64,000 nt of DNA from Streptomyces sp. Edi2 (GTDB lineage Bacteria > Actinomycetota > Actinomycetes > Streptomycetales > Streptomycetaceae), in contig NZ_JBEJGX010000003.1 in assembly GCF_040253635.1 (NCBI RefSeq), forward strand, positions 3,162,001 through 3,226,000, read 5' to 3'. The position numbers were made by a program, and so were the translations under genes. Positions 36,813 through 45,462 of the stretch are shown piece by piece. The first letter of the stretch is position 1. Each line of letters begins with the position of its first letter. The notes below the pieces were generated by a model. It ran no database searches. It was not told where the DNA came from and saw only the letters and a program-made list of their open reading frames with translations.

Positions 36813-37724
36813 ATGGTCAAAAAGCGACAGGACGGCCGGGAGCCGTCGCCGGAGATCCCGGAGGTGGCGTTCTCCGCGCCGGCCGGGCGGCCGACGGGGG
36901 TGGAGGTGCTGACGCTCGCGGAGCTGAGGGCGCGCGCGGACGCCTGCCGGCTGTCCGCCCCGCACCGGCCCGGCTTCCACCATCTGCTGGTCCTGGACGG
37001 CGGCCGGCTGGTGCACAGCGTCGACTTCCGGGAGCACGTCCTCGCGCCGGGCGACCTGCTGTGGTCGCGCCCCGGGCAGGTCCAGCACTTCGGTGATCTG
37101 ACGGGCGCGGAGGGGCGGCTGGTGCTCTTCGAGGCCGGCTTCCTGGATCCGGCGACCGCGGCCGCGGCCCGGGTCGAGGACTGGTACGGGCCGCCCGTAC
37201 GGCACCCCGAGGGCGCCGCGGCCCGGGGAGTGGACGAGGCGATGCGGCAGCTGCACGGGGAGTTCGGGTCGCCGGTCGGGCTGCCGCTGGAGGTCCATCT
37301 CGATGTGCTGCGGCATCTGCTGGCCGTACTGGTGCTGCGGGCCGCGCATCCGGGCGGGGAGGCGGACGGGGCCGGGGACGGAACCTGTGCGGCGAGCGCG
37401 GCCTATCTGCGCTTCCGGGACGCGGTGGAGCGGGACTTCACCCGCAGCCGGCGGGTCGCCGACTACGCCCGCGCGCTGGGCTATGCGCCGCGCACCCTCT
37501 CCCGGGCCACCGAGGCCGTTGCCGGGGTGGGGGCCAAGGAGTTCATCGACCGGCGGGTGGCGCTGGAGGCCAAGCGGCTGCTGGCGCACGGCGACCGTTC
37601 CGCGGCCCGGATCGCGGACCGGCTGGGCTTCGCCGACGCCACCAACTTCAGCAAGTTCTTCCAGCGGCAGACGGGCAGCACCCCGATCGCCTTCCGCACG
37701 GCGGTACGCAGCGGTGCGGCCTGA
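36813..37724 (+). CDS. AraC-family transcriptional regulator
   Basis: 303 aa from ATG 36813, with GAGGA seven nt upstream; the open frame much further upstream is antisense to the neighbour. N-terminal cupin-like sensing domain (HHLLVLDGGRLVHSVDFREHVLAPGDLLWSRPGQVQHFG). C-terminal AraC HTH (LGYAPRTLSRATEAVAGVGAKEFIDRRVALEAKRLL and IADRLGFADATNFSKFFQRQTGSTPIAFR). Confidence 0.92.
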   Translation: MVKKRQDGREPSPEIPEVAFSAPAGRPTGVEVLTLAELRARADACRLSAPHRPGFHHLLVLDGGRLVHSVDFREHVLAPGDLLWSRPGQVQHFGDLTGAEGRLVLFEAGFLDPATAAAARVEDWYGPPVRHPEGAAARGVDEAMRQLHGEFGSPVGLPLEVHLDVLRHLLAVLVLRAAHPGGEADGAGDGTCAASAAYLRFRDAVERDFTRSRRVADYARALGYAPRTLSRATEAVAGVGAKEFIDRRVALEAKRLLAHGDRSAARIADRLGFADATNFSKFFQRQTGSTPIAFRTAVRSGAA

Positions 37725-37757
37725 GTGCGCGGGCCGCGTACGGGAGTTGGGGCACCC

Positions 37758-37834
37758 GGGCCGCGGGCCGCGGGCGGCGGGCCGCGGGCGGCGGGCCGCG
37801 GGCGGCGGGCCGCGGGCGGCGGGCCGCGGGCGGC
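37758..37834. repeat. Five perfect 14-bp GC-only tandem repeats
   Basis: GGGCCGCGGGCGGC occurs five times without a mismatch at 37765-37834, preceded by a half copy at 37758. The array contains only G and C and lies between the convergent AraC and chitinase genes. The remaining gap to 37996 shows no gene. Confidence 0.9.
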
Positions 37835-37996
37835 GGAGCGCACGGGCGGTAGGGAGACGGGCGCGGCAGGTGCCGGGGCATGCGGGCGGCGGGGCACGCA
37901 GGCAGCCGGCGGCGGGGCGCAGCGGTGGGGGGTTTCCGCTGCGCCCCGTCTCTCGGGCGAGCGGTCCGGTTGGGGGGGCCGGGCCGCCGGTGGGGG

Positions 37997-39052
37997 TCAG
38001 CCGGTGTACGCGGCGAAGGCCTTGGTGAAGTCCAGCGGCTTCTGCTGGACGGAGCTGCAGGTGGGCTGCGCCGAGGTGCCGGCGCCGCCCGGGCAGGCCT
38101 GGTCGCGGGTGGCGGACCACATCGACAGCCAGGCCAGGTGCTTCCGCTGGGCGAACTTCACCAGCTGGGTGGCGTCGTCGGCCTTGAAGACCTCGTTCTG
38201 GACGTCGTTGACGCCGATCATCGGGGTCACGGCCACGGTCTTCCAGGCGGCCGCCTCGCTCAGGCCGAGCGCCTTCTTGAGCTGGCCCTGGGTGGCGGTG
38301 GCGGCCTGGATGGCGTAGGTGCCCATGTCGCCGCTGTAGGAGGCGCCGTAGTCCATCGCCATGATGTTGACCGCGGAGATCTTGACGCCGTTCTTCTTGG
38401 CGTCGGCGACCAGGTTCACCCCGTCCTGGGTCAGGCCCTCGGGCATGACCGGCAGCGTGAAGGAGACGTCGAGACCGGGGTGCTTCTTCTGGAGCTGGGT
38501 GAGGGCTTGGGCACGGCGGGTGTTGGCGGCGGTGTCGGGCAGCGCGCCGCCCTCGATGTCGAAGTCGGCCTTGGTGAGCTTGAACCGGTCGATGACCTTG
38601 CCGTAGGCGGCGGCCAGTTCGTCCGCGGAGCCGCAGGCCGCCCCCAGCTCGGTGCCGGTGGCGCCGCCGAAGGAGACCCGGACGTCGCCGCCGGCCTTGC
38701 GCAGGGCGGGTATCTGCCGGGCCACCTGGTCGTCGCCGAGCTCGCCGGAGCCGCCCCACTTGGGGGTGCAGCCGCCGCCGGAGGTGACGAACGCCAGGTT
38801 GAAGTTCTTCACCCCGGTCTTCCGGGCGGTGCCGGCCAGGTCGTAGGCGGGGGCGAGCGAGGTGTCGGCGTACGGGGCGAAGCCGGCGGCGGCCTTCGGG
38901 GCCTGCGCGCCGGTGGTGGTCCGCGGTGCCTTGGCTGCCAGGGCGGATCCGGCGACGGCGAAGGCGCCGCCGGCCGCGACCAGGGCGGCCGCGCCGCTCA
39001 CGATCAGCTTGGTGGTGCGGCTCTTGCGCCGGCGGTGTGCCGAAGAACTCAT
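37997..39052 (-). CDS. Secreted chitinase-like glycoside hydrolase (GH18)
   Basis: 351 aa from ATG 39052 (MSSSAHRRRKSRTTKLIVSGAAALVAAGG). Signal peptide to about residue 40 (GSALAAKA). GH18 motifs: SxGG as VRVSFGGA (residues 125-131), and the catalytic DxDxE as ADFDIEG (Asp163, Asp165, Glu167). There is no separate chitin-binding domain. Likely an extracellular chitinase or related endo-N-acetylglucosaminidase. Confidence 0.9.
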   Translation of the reverse strand: MSSSAHRRRKSRTTKLIVSGAAALVAAGGAFAVAGSALAAKAPRTTTGAQAPKAAAGFAPYADTSLAPAYDLAGTARKTGVKNFNLAFVTSGGGCTPKWGGSGELGDDQVARQIPALRKAGGDVRVSFGGATGTELGAACGSADELAAAYGKVIDRFKLTKADFDIEGGALPDTAANTRRAQALTQLQKKHPGLDVSFTLPVMPEGLTQDGVNLVADAKKNGVKISAVNIMAMDYGASYSGDMGTYAIQAATATQGQLKKALGLSEAAAWKTVAVTPMIGVNDVQNEVFKADDATQLVKFAQRKHLAWLSMWSATRDQACPGGAGTSAQPTCSSVQQKPLDFTKAFAAYTG

Positions 39053-39083
39053 CTCGTGCCTGCCTGTCGTCACATGGGGGGCG

Positions 39084-39125
39084 GGGGTGCACCGCGGTGC
39101 GTGGGTGGGGTGCACCGTGGTGCGT
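39084..39125. promoter_or_regulatory. Direct repeats upstream of chitinase
   Basis: GGGGTGCACCGCGGTGCGT (39084-39102) is repeated at 39107-39125 with one mismatch, 32-73 bp upstream of the chitinase start and with a 23-bp period. Each copy contains the palindrome GGTGCACC. Direct repeats are common in Streptomyces chitinase promoters, but this sequence is not the known dre. Confidence 0.5.
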
Positions 39126-39254
39126 CCCGCACGCTAGCGACAGGGAAACGGACAAATGCCGGTAATGGTGCGGAGGTTGGGGGATTTAGGGGCGCCTTAA
39201 GGAAGCGGAAGGGGGTGGTTAAGAACCAGGGTCAGCTGCCCGTCGGGCGGACGT

Positions 39255-40658
39255 TCAGGAGCCGGTGCGCGCGGTCCGCCGGCGCCGGATGCCGAGCGTG
39301 CGGCGCAGCCGGTGGCCGCGGCGGGTGCCGGGACGGGCGCGCCGGTCGTCCAGGGCCAGCCAGACCCGGACCTCGGTGCCGCCGAGGACGGAGCGGCCGA
39401 GGCGCACATCGCCGCCGGTGGACTCGGCCAGCCGCCGCACGATGTCCAGGCCGAGGCCGGTGGAGCCGGCCCCGCCACCGCCGTGCCCGCGGCGCAGCGC
39501 CGCGTCCGGGTCGTCGATGCCGCCGCCGGCGTCCGAGACCAGCACGATCACCGCGTCCTCGGCGTTGTGGACATCGACCGCGAAGGCGGTGCCCTCGGGG
39601 GTGTGGCGGAAGACGTTGCCGAGCATCGCGTCCAGGGCGGCGCCGAGTTCGGGGCGGGCGACGGGGACGCGTACGGGGCGGTCCGCGCCGGCGATGCGGA
39701 CGGCGCGGCCCTCGTCCTCGGCGAGCGCCGACCAGAAGTCCATCCGCTCGCGGATCACCTCGGCGGCGTCACAGCCGGCCGCGGCGGCGGCCTGCCGGGT
39801 CTGGGCCTTCTGCTCACGGGCGGTGCGGATGATCTGGTCGACCTCGCGCTCCAGCTGTTCGACGGCGGCCCGGGTCTGCTCGGCGGCCGAGGTGTCACCG
39901 AGCGAGGCGGCGTTGAGCCGCAGGACGGTCAGCGGGGTGCGCAGCCGGTGCGAGAGGTCGGCGGCCAGTTCGCGCTCGTTGGCGAGCAGTTGGACGACCT
40001 GGTCGGCCATCGCGTTGAAGGCGCTGGCCGCGGACCGCAGTTCCTTGGGGCCGTCCTCCGGAACGCGGACGCCGAGCTTGCCCGTGCCGAGGTCGTGCGC
40101 CGCGCCGGCCAGCCGCTCCGCCGGCCGCACCATGCGGGTGCCGAGCCGGTCCGCGACGGCGACCGAGCCGATGACCAGCGCGAGGCCGACCCCGGCGAGC
40201 ACCACCCAGGAGGTGGCGACGCCCTTGGTGAGCGCCGCGTCGGGCACGAAGACCTCGACGACGGCGATACCCGAGGCGACGGCGGTCGGCTGGAGGAGCG
40301 AGGAGCCGCCGGGGACCGGGGAGATGGACGCCCGGCCGAGCTTGGCGGCGGCCGCCACATCCTTCTCCGCCGCACGCCGGGCACCGATCTCGGCGGGCTT
40401 GCCGTTCCGGCCGCTCGCCGGGACATGGACGCCGATCCGGCCGCCGGGTCCGGTCTCGGCGCTGGCGACGGCGCGTTCGAGCTGGGTGCGGTCGGTGGTG
40501 ATGGCGAGGACCGGGCCGATGGTGGCGGCCTGCCGTTCGGCATTGGAGTAGGCGCGGTCGCGGGCCAGCTCCTTGACGACCAGTCCGAGGGGGACGGCGA
40601 ACGCGACCACGACCATGGCGGTGACCGCCAGCGCCACCTTGACCAGGGCCCATCTCAC
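39255..40658 (-). CDS. Sensor histidine kinase
   Basis: 467 aa from ATG 40658. Transmembrane helix at residues 5-28, an extracellular sensor of about 120 residues, second helix at about 150-170, HAMP (RPAERLAGAAHDLGTGKLGVRV), and DHp domain with phospho-His237 in LAADLSHRLRTPLTVL. The HATPase domain has N-box LGNVFRHTPEG, G1 VSDAGGGI and G2 GGAGSTGLGLDIV. The C-terminal tail is very basic (RRARPGTRRGHRLRRTLGIRRRRTARTGS). Partner of the regulator just upstream. Confidence 0.94.
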   Translation of the reverse strand: MRWALVKVALAVTAMVVVAFAVPLGLVVKELARDRAYSNAERQAATIGPVLAITTDRTQLERAVASAETGPGGRIGVHVPASGRNGKPAEIGARRAAEKDVAAAAKLGRASISPVPGGSSLLQPTAVASGIAVVEVFVPDAALTKGVATSWVVLAGVGLALVIGSVAVADRLGTRMVRPAERLAGAAHDLGTGKLGVRVPEDGPKELRSAASAFNAMADQVVQLLANERELAADLSHRLRTPLTVLRLNAASLGDTSAAEQTRAAVEQLEREVDQIIRTAREQKAQTRQAAAAAGCDAAEVIRERMDFWSALAEDEGRAVRIAGADRPVRVPVARPELGAALDAMLGNVFRHTPEGTAFAVDVHNAEDAVIVLVSDAGGGIDDPDAALRRGHGGGGAGSTGLGLDIVRRLAESTGGDVRLGRSVLGGTEVRVWLALDDRRARPGTRRGHRLRRTLGIRRRRTARTGS

Positions 40659-40740
40659 TGCGTCTCATCCTTCGCTTCTCCGCCCGCAAGGCGCAGAGGT
40701 GCGGCTTTCGCGGTTGTCTGCGGTCCGGCTGCCTCGCGCG

Positions 40741-40770
40741 CTCCCCCAGCTACCGCTGGGAGGTACCCCC
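40741..40770. repeat. Dispersed hairpin element between regulator and kinase genes
   Basis: CTCCCCCAGC-TACC-GCTGGGAG folds as an 8-bp stem with a two-base bulge and is followed by a second CCCCCAGC. I recognise this as a short hairpin repeat seen in many Streptomyces intergenic regions (from memory). It may limit expression of the kinase relative to the regulator. Confidence 0.6.
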
Positions 40771-40773
40771 AGC

Positions 40774-41466
40774 TCACCGCGGTGGCTCCAGCTTCACGCC
40801 CACGCCCCGCAGCGTGTGCAGGTACCGGGGCCGCGCCGCGGTTTCGCCCAGCTTGCGGCGCAGCCAGGACAGATGGACGTCGATGGTCTGGTCGTCGCCG
40901 TAGGACTGCTGCCAGACCTCGGCGAGGAGTTCCTTGCGGGGGACGACGACGCCGGGGCGCCCGGCGAGGAAGGCCAGCAGGTCGAACTCCCTGCGGGTCA
41001 GATCGAGGGAGGCGCCGTCGAGTTCGGCCTGCCGGCGCAGCGGGTCGATGGACAGGCCGCCGACCCGGATCACCCGGGAGGGCGCATCCGCGCCGGCCGC
41101 GGCGGCCCGCGAGCGGCGCAGTACGGCCGTCATCCGGGCCGACAGGTGCTCGACGGAGAACGGCTTGGTGAGGTAGTCGTCGGCACCGTCGTTCAGCAGC
41201 CGGACGATCTCGGCCTCGTCGTCGCGGGCGGTGGCGATGATCACAGGGACATCGGTGATGCCGCGGAGCATCTTCAGCGCCTCGCCACCGTCGAGATCGG
41301 GCAGGCCGAGGTCGAGGATGACGACGTCGAAGCCGACGTGCGCCACCTCGCGAAGCGCCTCCAGAGCGGTACCGACGCTGCGTACCGAGTGGGCGGCCTC
41401 GGTCAGATGCCGGATCAGGGCCGAGCGTACGAACTGGTCGTCCTCGACGACGAGCACACGTGCCAT
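40774..41466 (-). CDS. OmpR-family response regulator
   Basis: 230 aa from ATG 41466 (MARVLVVEDDQFVRSALIRHL); upstream in-frame sequence to 41604 is antisense to the next gene. Receiver domain with Asp9/Asp10, phosphoacceptor Asp52 (VVILDLGLPD) and Lys in YLTKPFS. Winged-helix DNA-binding domain ends TIDVHLSWLRRKLGETAARPRYLHTLRGVGVKLEPPR. Operon with the kinase 115 bp downstream. Confidence 0.95.
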   Translation of the reverse strand: MARVLVVEDDQFVRSALIRHLTEAAHSVRSVGTALEALREVAHVGFDVVILDLGLPDLDGGEALKMLRGITDVPVIIATARDDEAEIVRLLNDGADDYLTKPFSVEHLSARMTAVLRRSRAAAAGADAPSRVIRVGGLSIDPLRRQAELDGASLDLTRREFDLLAFLAGRPGVVVPRKELLAEVWQQSYGDDQTIDVHLSWLRRKLGETAARPRYLHTLRGVGVKLEPPR

Positions 41467-41574
41467 GGGCGGCACCGTACGCCATTCGGGCGGTGTCCCC
41501 TGCCCGAGGTTGACAGCGGGCAGCGCACTGGGACGTGCGGGACGGGCTGCAACAGGGCGGTCGGGTGGGGCAGT

Positions 41575-42147
41575 ATGAGCCGGATGCAACGAGGACTGGT
41601 TCATGCGGCGGCCTGGACGCTGGCGACCGGTGCCGCGGTCACCCTGTCATGGTTCGGCGTGCACACCGTGCTGTCCGCCACCGCGTACGACGCACCGCGC
41701 GCGCTGCCGATCTCCGACCAGGTGGCCTCGCAGGCGGGGAAGGACGCCGCCGCACCGCGCGTCTCCTCCACCCACCGCCCCAGGCCGTCCCGTTCACCCG
41801 ACCGCGCCCCGGCGCCCGACGACGGCACACCGTCCCGCCCGTCCGCCCCGTCCCCCAGCGCCACCCCCCGGCCGGGGTACCCGGACGCCACCTCGGGCAG
41901 CTCCGTACCGGCCACCGACGGCCGGGTCAGGAGTTACTCCACGGCGGGCGGGCGGGTGGTCTTCGACATGGGCGGCCGGGCGGCCGAGCTGGTGTCGGCG
42001 ACGCCGAACTCGGGCTGGGAGATGCAGGTGTGGAAGCAGGACGGATGGATCCGGGTCGACTTCTCCGGCGGCACCACCCATACGTCCGTGTTCTGCACCT
42101 GGAACGGCCATCCGCCGACGGTGCAGACCACCGGGCCGACGGCGTAG
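41575..42147 (+). CDS. Secreted or membrane-anchored protein, unknown
   Basis: 190 aa from ATG 41575 (MSRMQRGLVHAAAWTLATGAAVTLSWFGVHTVL); the alternative ATG 41584 is possible. An N-terminal hydrophobic segment of about 20 residues is an anchor or signal. A Pro/Ser-rich linker (about residues 65-110) leads to a small beta-rich C-terminal domain (GGRVVFDMGGRAAELVSATPNSGWEMQVWKQDGWIRVDF). It is divergent from the two-component genes and may be their target. Confidence 0.8.
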   Translation: MSRMQRGLVHAAAWTLATGAAVTLSWFGVHTVLSATAYDAPRALPISDQVASQAGKDAAAPRVSSTHRPRPSRSPDRAPAPDDGTPSRPSAPSPSATPRPGYPDATSGSSVPATDGRVRSYSTAGGRVVFDMGGRAAELVSATPNSGWEMQVWKQDGWIRVDFSGGTTHTSVFCTWNGHPPTVQTTGPTA

Positions 42148-42284
42148 CGCCCCACGGCCGGCCCGCCACGGCCGACTTGGCGCCCCCATGGCCGACTTGG
42201 CGCCGCACGGCCCGGCACCGCCGCACGGCGCGGCCAGGGGCGGGCGGCGAGCGCCCGGGGCCGTGCGGCGAGCCGCGCCCTGCC

Positions 42285-43145
42285 TCAGTCGAAGGTTGCG
42301 GCCGGCGGGGCGGGTGAGGCGAGAGCCGTGGCGTCGGTGACCGGTGCCGCGCCGCCGGTGAAGTCCAGCAGCGCCCGGCCGTGTTCGACCCGGCCGGCCT
42401 GCGGATCGGTGGCCGCCCGCCGGGTCAGTTCGGCGACCGGCAGCGGCCCGTCCGCGGCCAGCAGGACCGCGTTGCCGAAGCGTTTGCCGCGCAGTACGGC
42501 CGGGTCGGCGGTCAGGCACAGCTCGGGGAAGACCGTATGGGCCGTGGCGATCTGGCCGCGCAGGAACCGCAACGGCGGCCCGTCCGCGAGGTTCGCCGCG
42601 TAGAACCCGCCGGGCCGCAGCGCCCGGTGGATCTCCGTCAGGAATTCGGTGCTGGTCAGGTGCGCGGGCGTGCGCGCACCGCCGAAGACATCGGCGATGA
42701 TCAGGTCCGCCCAGCCGTCCGGGATCTTCGCCAGACCGGCCCGGGCGTCACCGCCGCGCACCCGTATCCGCCAGCCGCTGTCCCACGGCAGCTGCCGGCG
42801 CACGAGGCCGACGAGCGGCGCGTCGATCTCCACCACCTGCTGGGTGGACCGCGGGCGGGTGGCCGCGACATAGCGGGCCAGGGTCAGGGCGCCGCCGCCG
42901 AGATGGACGGCGCGCAGCGGTTTGCCCGCGGGTCCGGCCAGGTCGGCGACGTGCCCGAGCCGCCGCTGATAGGAGAAGTCCAGATATGCCGGGTCGTCGA
43001 GGTCCACATGCGACTGCGGGGCACCGTCGATCAGCAGCGTCCAGCCGCGCGTCCGGTCCCGGTCGGGCCGTAGCTCGGCAAGCCCGCCGTCCACCGATTC
43101 GGTGACGGGCTCCGGCCCGCCGCGCCCGCGTCTGCTCTTCGCCAT
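42285..43145 (-). CDS. Spermidine-synthase-like protein
   Basis: 286 aa from ATG 43145 (MAKSRRGRGGPEPVTESVDGG). Spermidine synthase fold: SHVDLDDPAYLDFSYQRRLGHV, SAM-binding AVHLGGGALTLARYVAATRP, VEIDAPLVGLVRRQLP, and DLIIADVFGGARTPAHLTSTEFLTEIHRAL. The polyamine-site Asp pair is not clearly kept. Homologues are annotated as fused-MFS spermidine synthase or methyltransferase-like; here only the soluble domain exists. Confidence 0.85.
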   Translation of the reverse strand: MAKSRRGRGGPEPVTESVDGGLAELRPDRDRTRGWTLLIDGAPQSHVDLDDPAYLDFSYQRRLGHVADLAGPAGKPLRAVHLGGGALTLARYVAATRPRSTQQVVEIDAPLVGLVRRQLPWDSGWRIRVRGGDARAGLAKIPDGWADLIIADVFGGARTPAHLTSTEFLTEIHRALRPGGFYAANLADGPPLRFLRGQIATAHTVFPELCLTADPAVLRGKRFGNAVLLAADGPLPVAELTRRAATDPQAGRVEHGRALLDFTGGAAPVTDATALASPAPPAATFD

Positions 43146-43332
43146 GCCCTCCAGTATGGCCCCTGCCCCACAGGCCGTATCCGCTGGTCAGCGAGGTGAT
43201 GTCGACCGGTACGGCGGGGCGCCCGGCCGCATCGGGCAGAGTGGCGGACCACCCGCGACCGAGGCCGGGGTGATCCGCCAACTGCACATCACGACCCGTG
43301 CCGGCCCGATATCCCTCCGGACCGGCGCCGGG

Positions 43333-43650
43333 TCACCGGTTCAGGCAGACGTTCCCGAAGGCCGGGTTCAGCAACGCGGCAACGCTGAGGCTGTTGCCGC
43401 AGATGTTGATCGGAATGTTGATCGGAACCTGGACATTGTTGCCACTGAGGATGCCCGGGGAGCCTGCGGCAAAGCCCGCCGCGTTGGCGCCGGAGCGGTG
43501 GTTGTAGAGGGCACGGTGGTCACTGCGGAAGTGGTTGTGACCACGACCGCCGTGGTGACCGTCTCCGCTGGCTGAGGCAATGCCTGCGCCACTCAGCACT
43601 ACGGCGCAGCTGGCCGCACTCACCGCGGCGGCCTTGACAAAGCGCTTCAT
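43333..43650 (-). CDS. Short chaplin with His-rich insert
   Basis: 105 aa from ATG 43650, with AAGGAG six nt upstream. Signal peptide of about 28 residues (MKRFVKAAAVSAASCAVVLSG...ASA). One chaplin domain occupies residues 60-105 with the two conserved cysteines Cys84 and Cys102 (SPGILSGNNVQVPINIPINICGN and LLNPAFGNVCLN). It has no LPXTG or second domain, so it is of the short, freely assembling type. Between signal and domain lies an unusual stretch of about 27 residues (DGHHGGRGHNHFRSDHRALY...) with several histidines. Confidence 0.93.
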   Translation of the reverse strand: MKRFVKAAAVSAASCAVVLSGAGIASASGDGHHGGRGHNHFRSDHRALYNHRSGANAAGFAAGSPGILSGNNVQVPINIPINICGNSLSVAALLNPAFGNVCLNR

Positions 43651-43915
43651 CCCATTCTCCTTTCAGTTCGTGAATGGGGCAACCGGTCACAACGAACGAA
43701 AAGAGTCAGGGGTACGGGCGTTCCCCCGTCCGGGACGATATTAGCTCTTATGGCAGTAACTATTAGCCCGTCCGGTGGTAAGGCGCCCCTCGGCGAAGTC
43801 CGGTATTCCGTTCATCGGAATCGCCGAGGGGGGTCCGGCGTGCCTGCCACGGATTCCAGCATGATTTCTGTCAGAGTGCTCTCCAGTTTGACTGATTGAA
43901 GTCGGAGAGGAAGAC
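43651..43915. other. AT-richer gap between chaplin and polysaccharide genes
   Basis: 265 bp without a clear gene. The stretch 43735-43770 (GATATTAGCTCTTATGGCAGTAACTATTAG) is unusually AT-rich for this genome and probably holds the chaplin promoter. GGAGAGGAAGAC sits just before ATG 43916. Confidence 0.5.
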
Positions 43916-44212
43916 ATGCGGAAATCGATGGACCGCACCATGCGCGACGTCGTATGCGCACCGGTCTCCGACGCGAGGAACCCGGCGGTCGCCGTGAAAC
44001 CGGCGGTCATCATGAATCCGGCGGTCACCGAATTCGGCCGGCAGCCGCGGCGGCTGCCCGCCGGCCGCAGCACTCCCGGATGTCATTCCGGAGAATTCGG
44101 CGGCAGGCCGGCACCGCGGTCCGGCGGCGATCGGCTCGCTTTCCGCTTCACCACCCGCAATCGGGGATATCTGCTCGGCGCGCTCTTCCTCCGGACCGGT
44201 TCCAGGCGCTGA
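43916..44212 (+). CDS. Possible small basic protein
   Basis: 98 aa from ATG 43916 with a strong ribosome site (GGAGAGGAAGAC). The sequence is basic and repetitive (NPAVAVKPAVIMNPAVTEFG). A minus-strand frame over 43871-44311 competes with it. The ribosome site favours this reading. Not recognised. Confidence 0.35.
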   Translation: MRKSMDRTMRDVVCAPVSDARNPAVAVKPAVIMNPAVTEFGRQPRRLPAGRSTPGCHSGEFGGRPAPRSGGDRLAFRFTTRNRGYLLGALFLRTGSRR

Positions 44213-44274
44213 GCGGCGCGCCCCGGCAATTCCCGCAGAGAGTTCTGTCAGCTCGGTCATCAGGGGAGCAGTGC

Positions 44275-45462
44275 GTGCTGCCGCAAGACCTGCAGTGCCC
44301 AGAGCGGCCAACGGTTCTCCATGTCTCCCGCCCCGTCGACGGCGGGGTCGCCCGGGTCGTCACCGACCTGGTGCGGTCCCAGGTGGCGGCGGGGCTGCGG
44401 GCCGTGGTCGCCGCGCCGCCCGGTGGGGTGCTCCACCGGGACGCCGCCGCGGCGGGCGCCGAGGTGGTGCCGTGGCCGGCCCGCCGCGCCCCGGGCCCGG
44501 CACTCGCCGGGGAGAGGGGACGGCTGGCCCGGCTGATCCGGCGGCTCGGCCCGCACCTCGTCCATACGCACGGCGCCAAGGCCGGGCTCGCGGCCCGTCT
44601 GGCCGTCCGGGGCCGGATCCCGACGGTCCATCAGCCGTACACCTGGTCCTTCGAGTCGGCCGACGGGACGGCGTCGCGGCCGGCGCTCGGCTGTGAGCGG
44701 TACGCCGCGCGCTGGGCGGACCGGGTGCTGTGCGTGAGCGAGGCGGAGCGGCTGCGGGGCGCCGAAGCGGGGGTGCCGGCCCGGTGGGCGGTGATCCGCA
44801 ACGGGGTGGACCTGGACCGTTGCGCGCCCGCCTACCGTGAGGACGCGGTGCGGCGTGCGCTGCGCCGGGACCTGCCCGCACTCGGCGATCTGCCGCCGGA
44901 CGCGCCCCTGGTGGTGTGCGTGGGGCGGCTGTGTCCGCGAAAGGGCCAGCTGTCGCTGTTGCGGGCCTGGCCCGCGGTCCGCGCGGTCGTCCCGGACGCC
45001 CGGCTGGTGCTGGTCGGCGACGGCCCGGACCGGGAGCTGCTGCATGCCGCCGCACCACCCGGTGTGCGGTTCGCGGGCGCGGCGCGGGACGCCGTCCCCT
45101 GGTACCGGGCGGCGGATCTGGTCGTCCTCCCGTCCCACCGGGAAAGCATGGCGCTGGCCCCTCTGGAGGCGATGGCCTGCGGCCGCCCCGTGGTGGTCAC
45201 CGATGTCGGCGGGGCCCGGGAGAGCCTGCCGCCCGGGGCCGCACCGCACTGCCTGGTGCCGCCCGCGGACCCGGCCGCCCTGGCACAGGCCGTATGCGGC
45301 CTGCTGACCCGCCCTCAGCTGCGCGGCGCGCTGGGTCAGCGGGCCCTGGAGCACATGCGGGCGGCGTACGACGTGCGGCACACCGCGGCGGCCGTCCTCG
45401 GGCTGTACCGCGAACTGCTCGGTGCGGCGTGCCCGGAGAGCAGGGAGCGGATCAGCCGATGA
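44275..45462 (+). CDS. Glycosyltransferase family 4
   Basis: 395 aa from GTG 44275 (VLPQDLQCPERPTVLHVSRPVDGGVARVV), with GGGGAG seven nt upstream. GT-B fold: N-terminal donor-independent half with LVHTHGAKAGLAARL, hinge VIRNGVDLDR, and C-terminal VCVGRLCPRKGQLSLLRAWP with the EX7E motif in HRESMALAPLEAMACGRPVVVTD. Its stop overlaps the next start (ATGA). Part of a polysaccharide cluster. Confidence 0.9.
   Translation: MLPQDLQCPERPTVLHVSRPVDGGVARVVTDLVRSQVAAGLRAVVAAPPGGVLHRDAAAAGAEVVPWPARRAPGPALAGERGRLARLIRRLGPHLVHTHGAKAGLAARLAVRGRIPTVHQPYTWSFESADGTASRPALGCERYAARWADRVLCVSEAERLRGAEAGVPARWAVIRNGVDLDRCAPAYREDAVRRALRRDLPALGDLPPDAPLVVCVGRLCPRKGQLSLLRAWPAVRAVVPDARLVLVGDGPDRELLHAAAPPGVRFAGAARDAVPWYRAADLVVLPSHRESMALAPLEAMACGRPVVVTDVGGARESLPPGAAPHCLVPPADPAALAQAVCGLLTRPQLRGALGQRALEHMRAAYDVRHTAAAVLGLYRELLGAACPESRERISR

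Noticed and set aside
43871..44311. Minus-strand frame opposite the small basic protein
   Set aside because: Its C-terminal half looks non-coding and no ribosome site was found; the plus-strand frame at 43916 has a strong site. Neither is certain.
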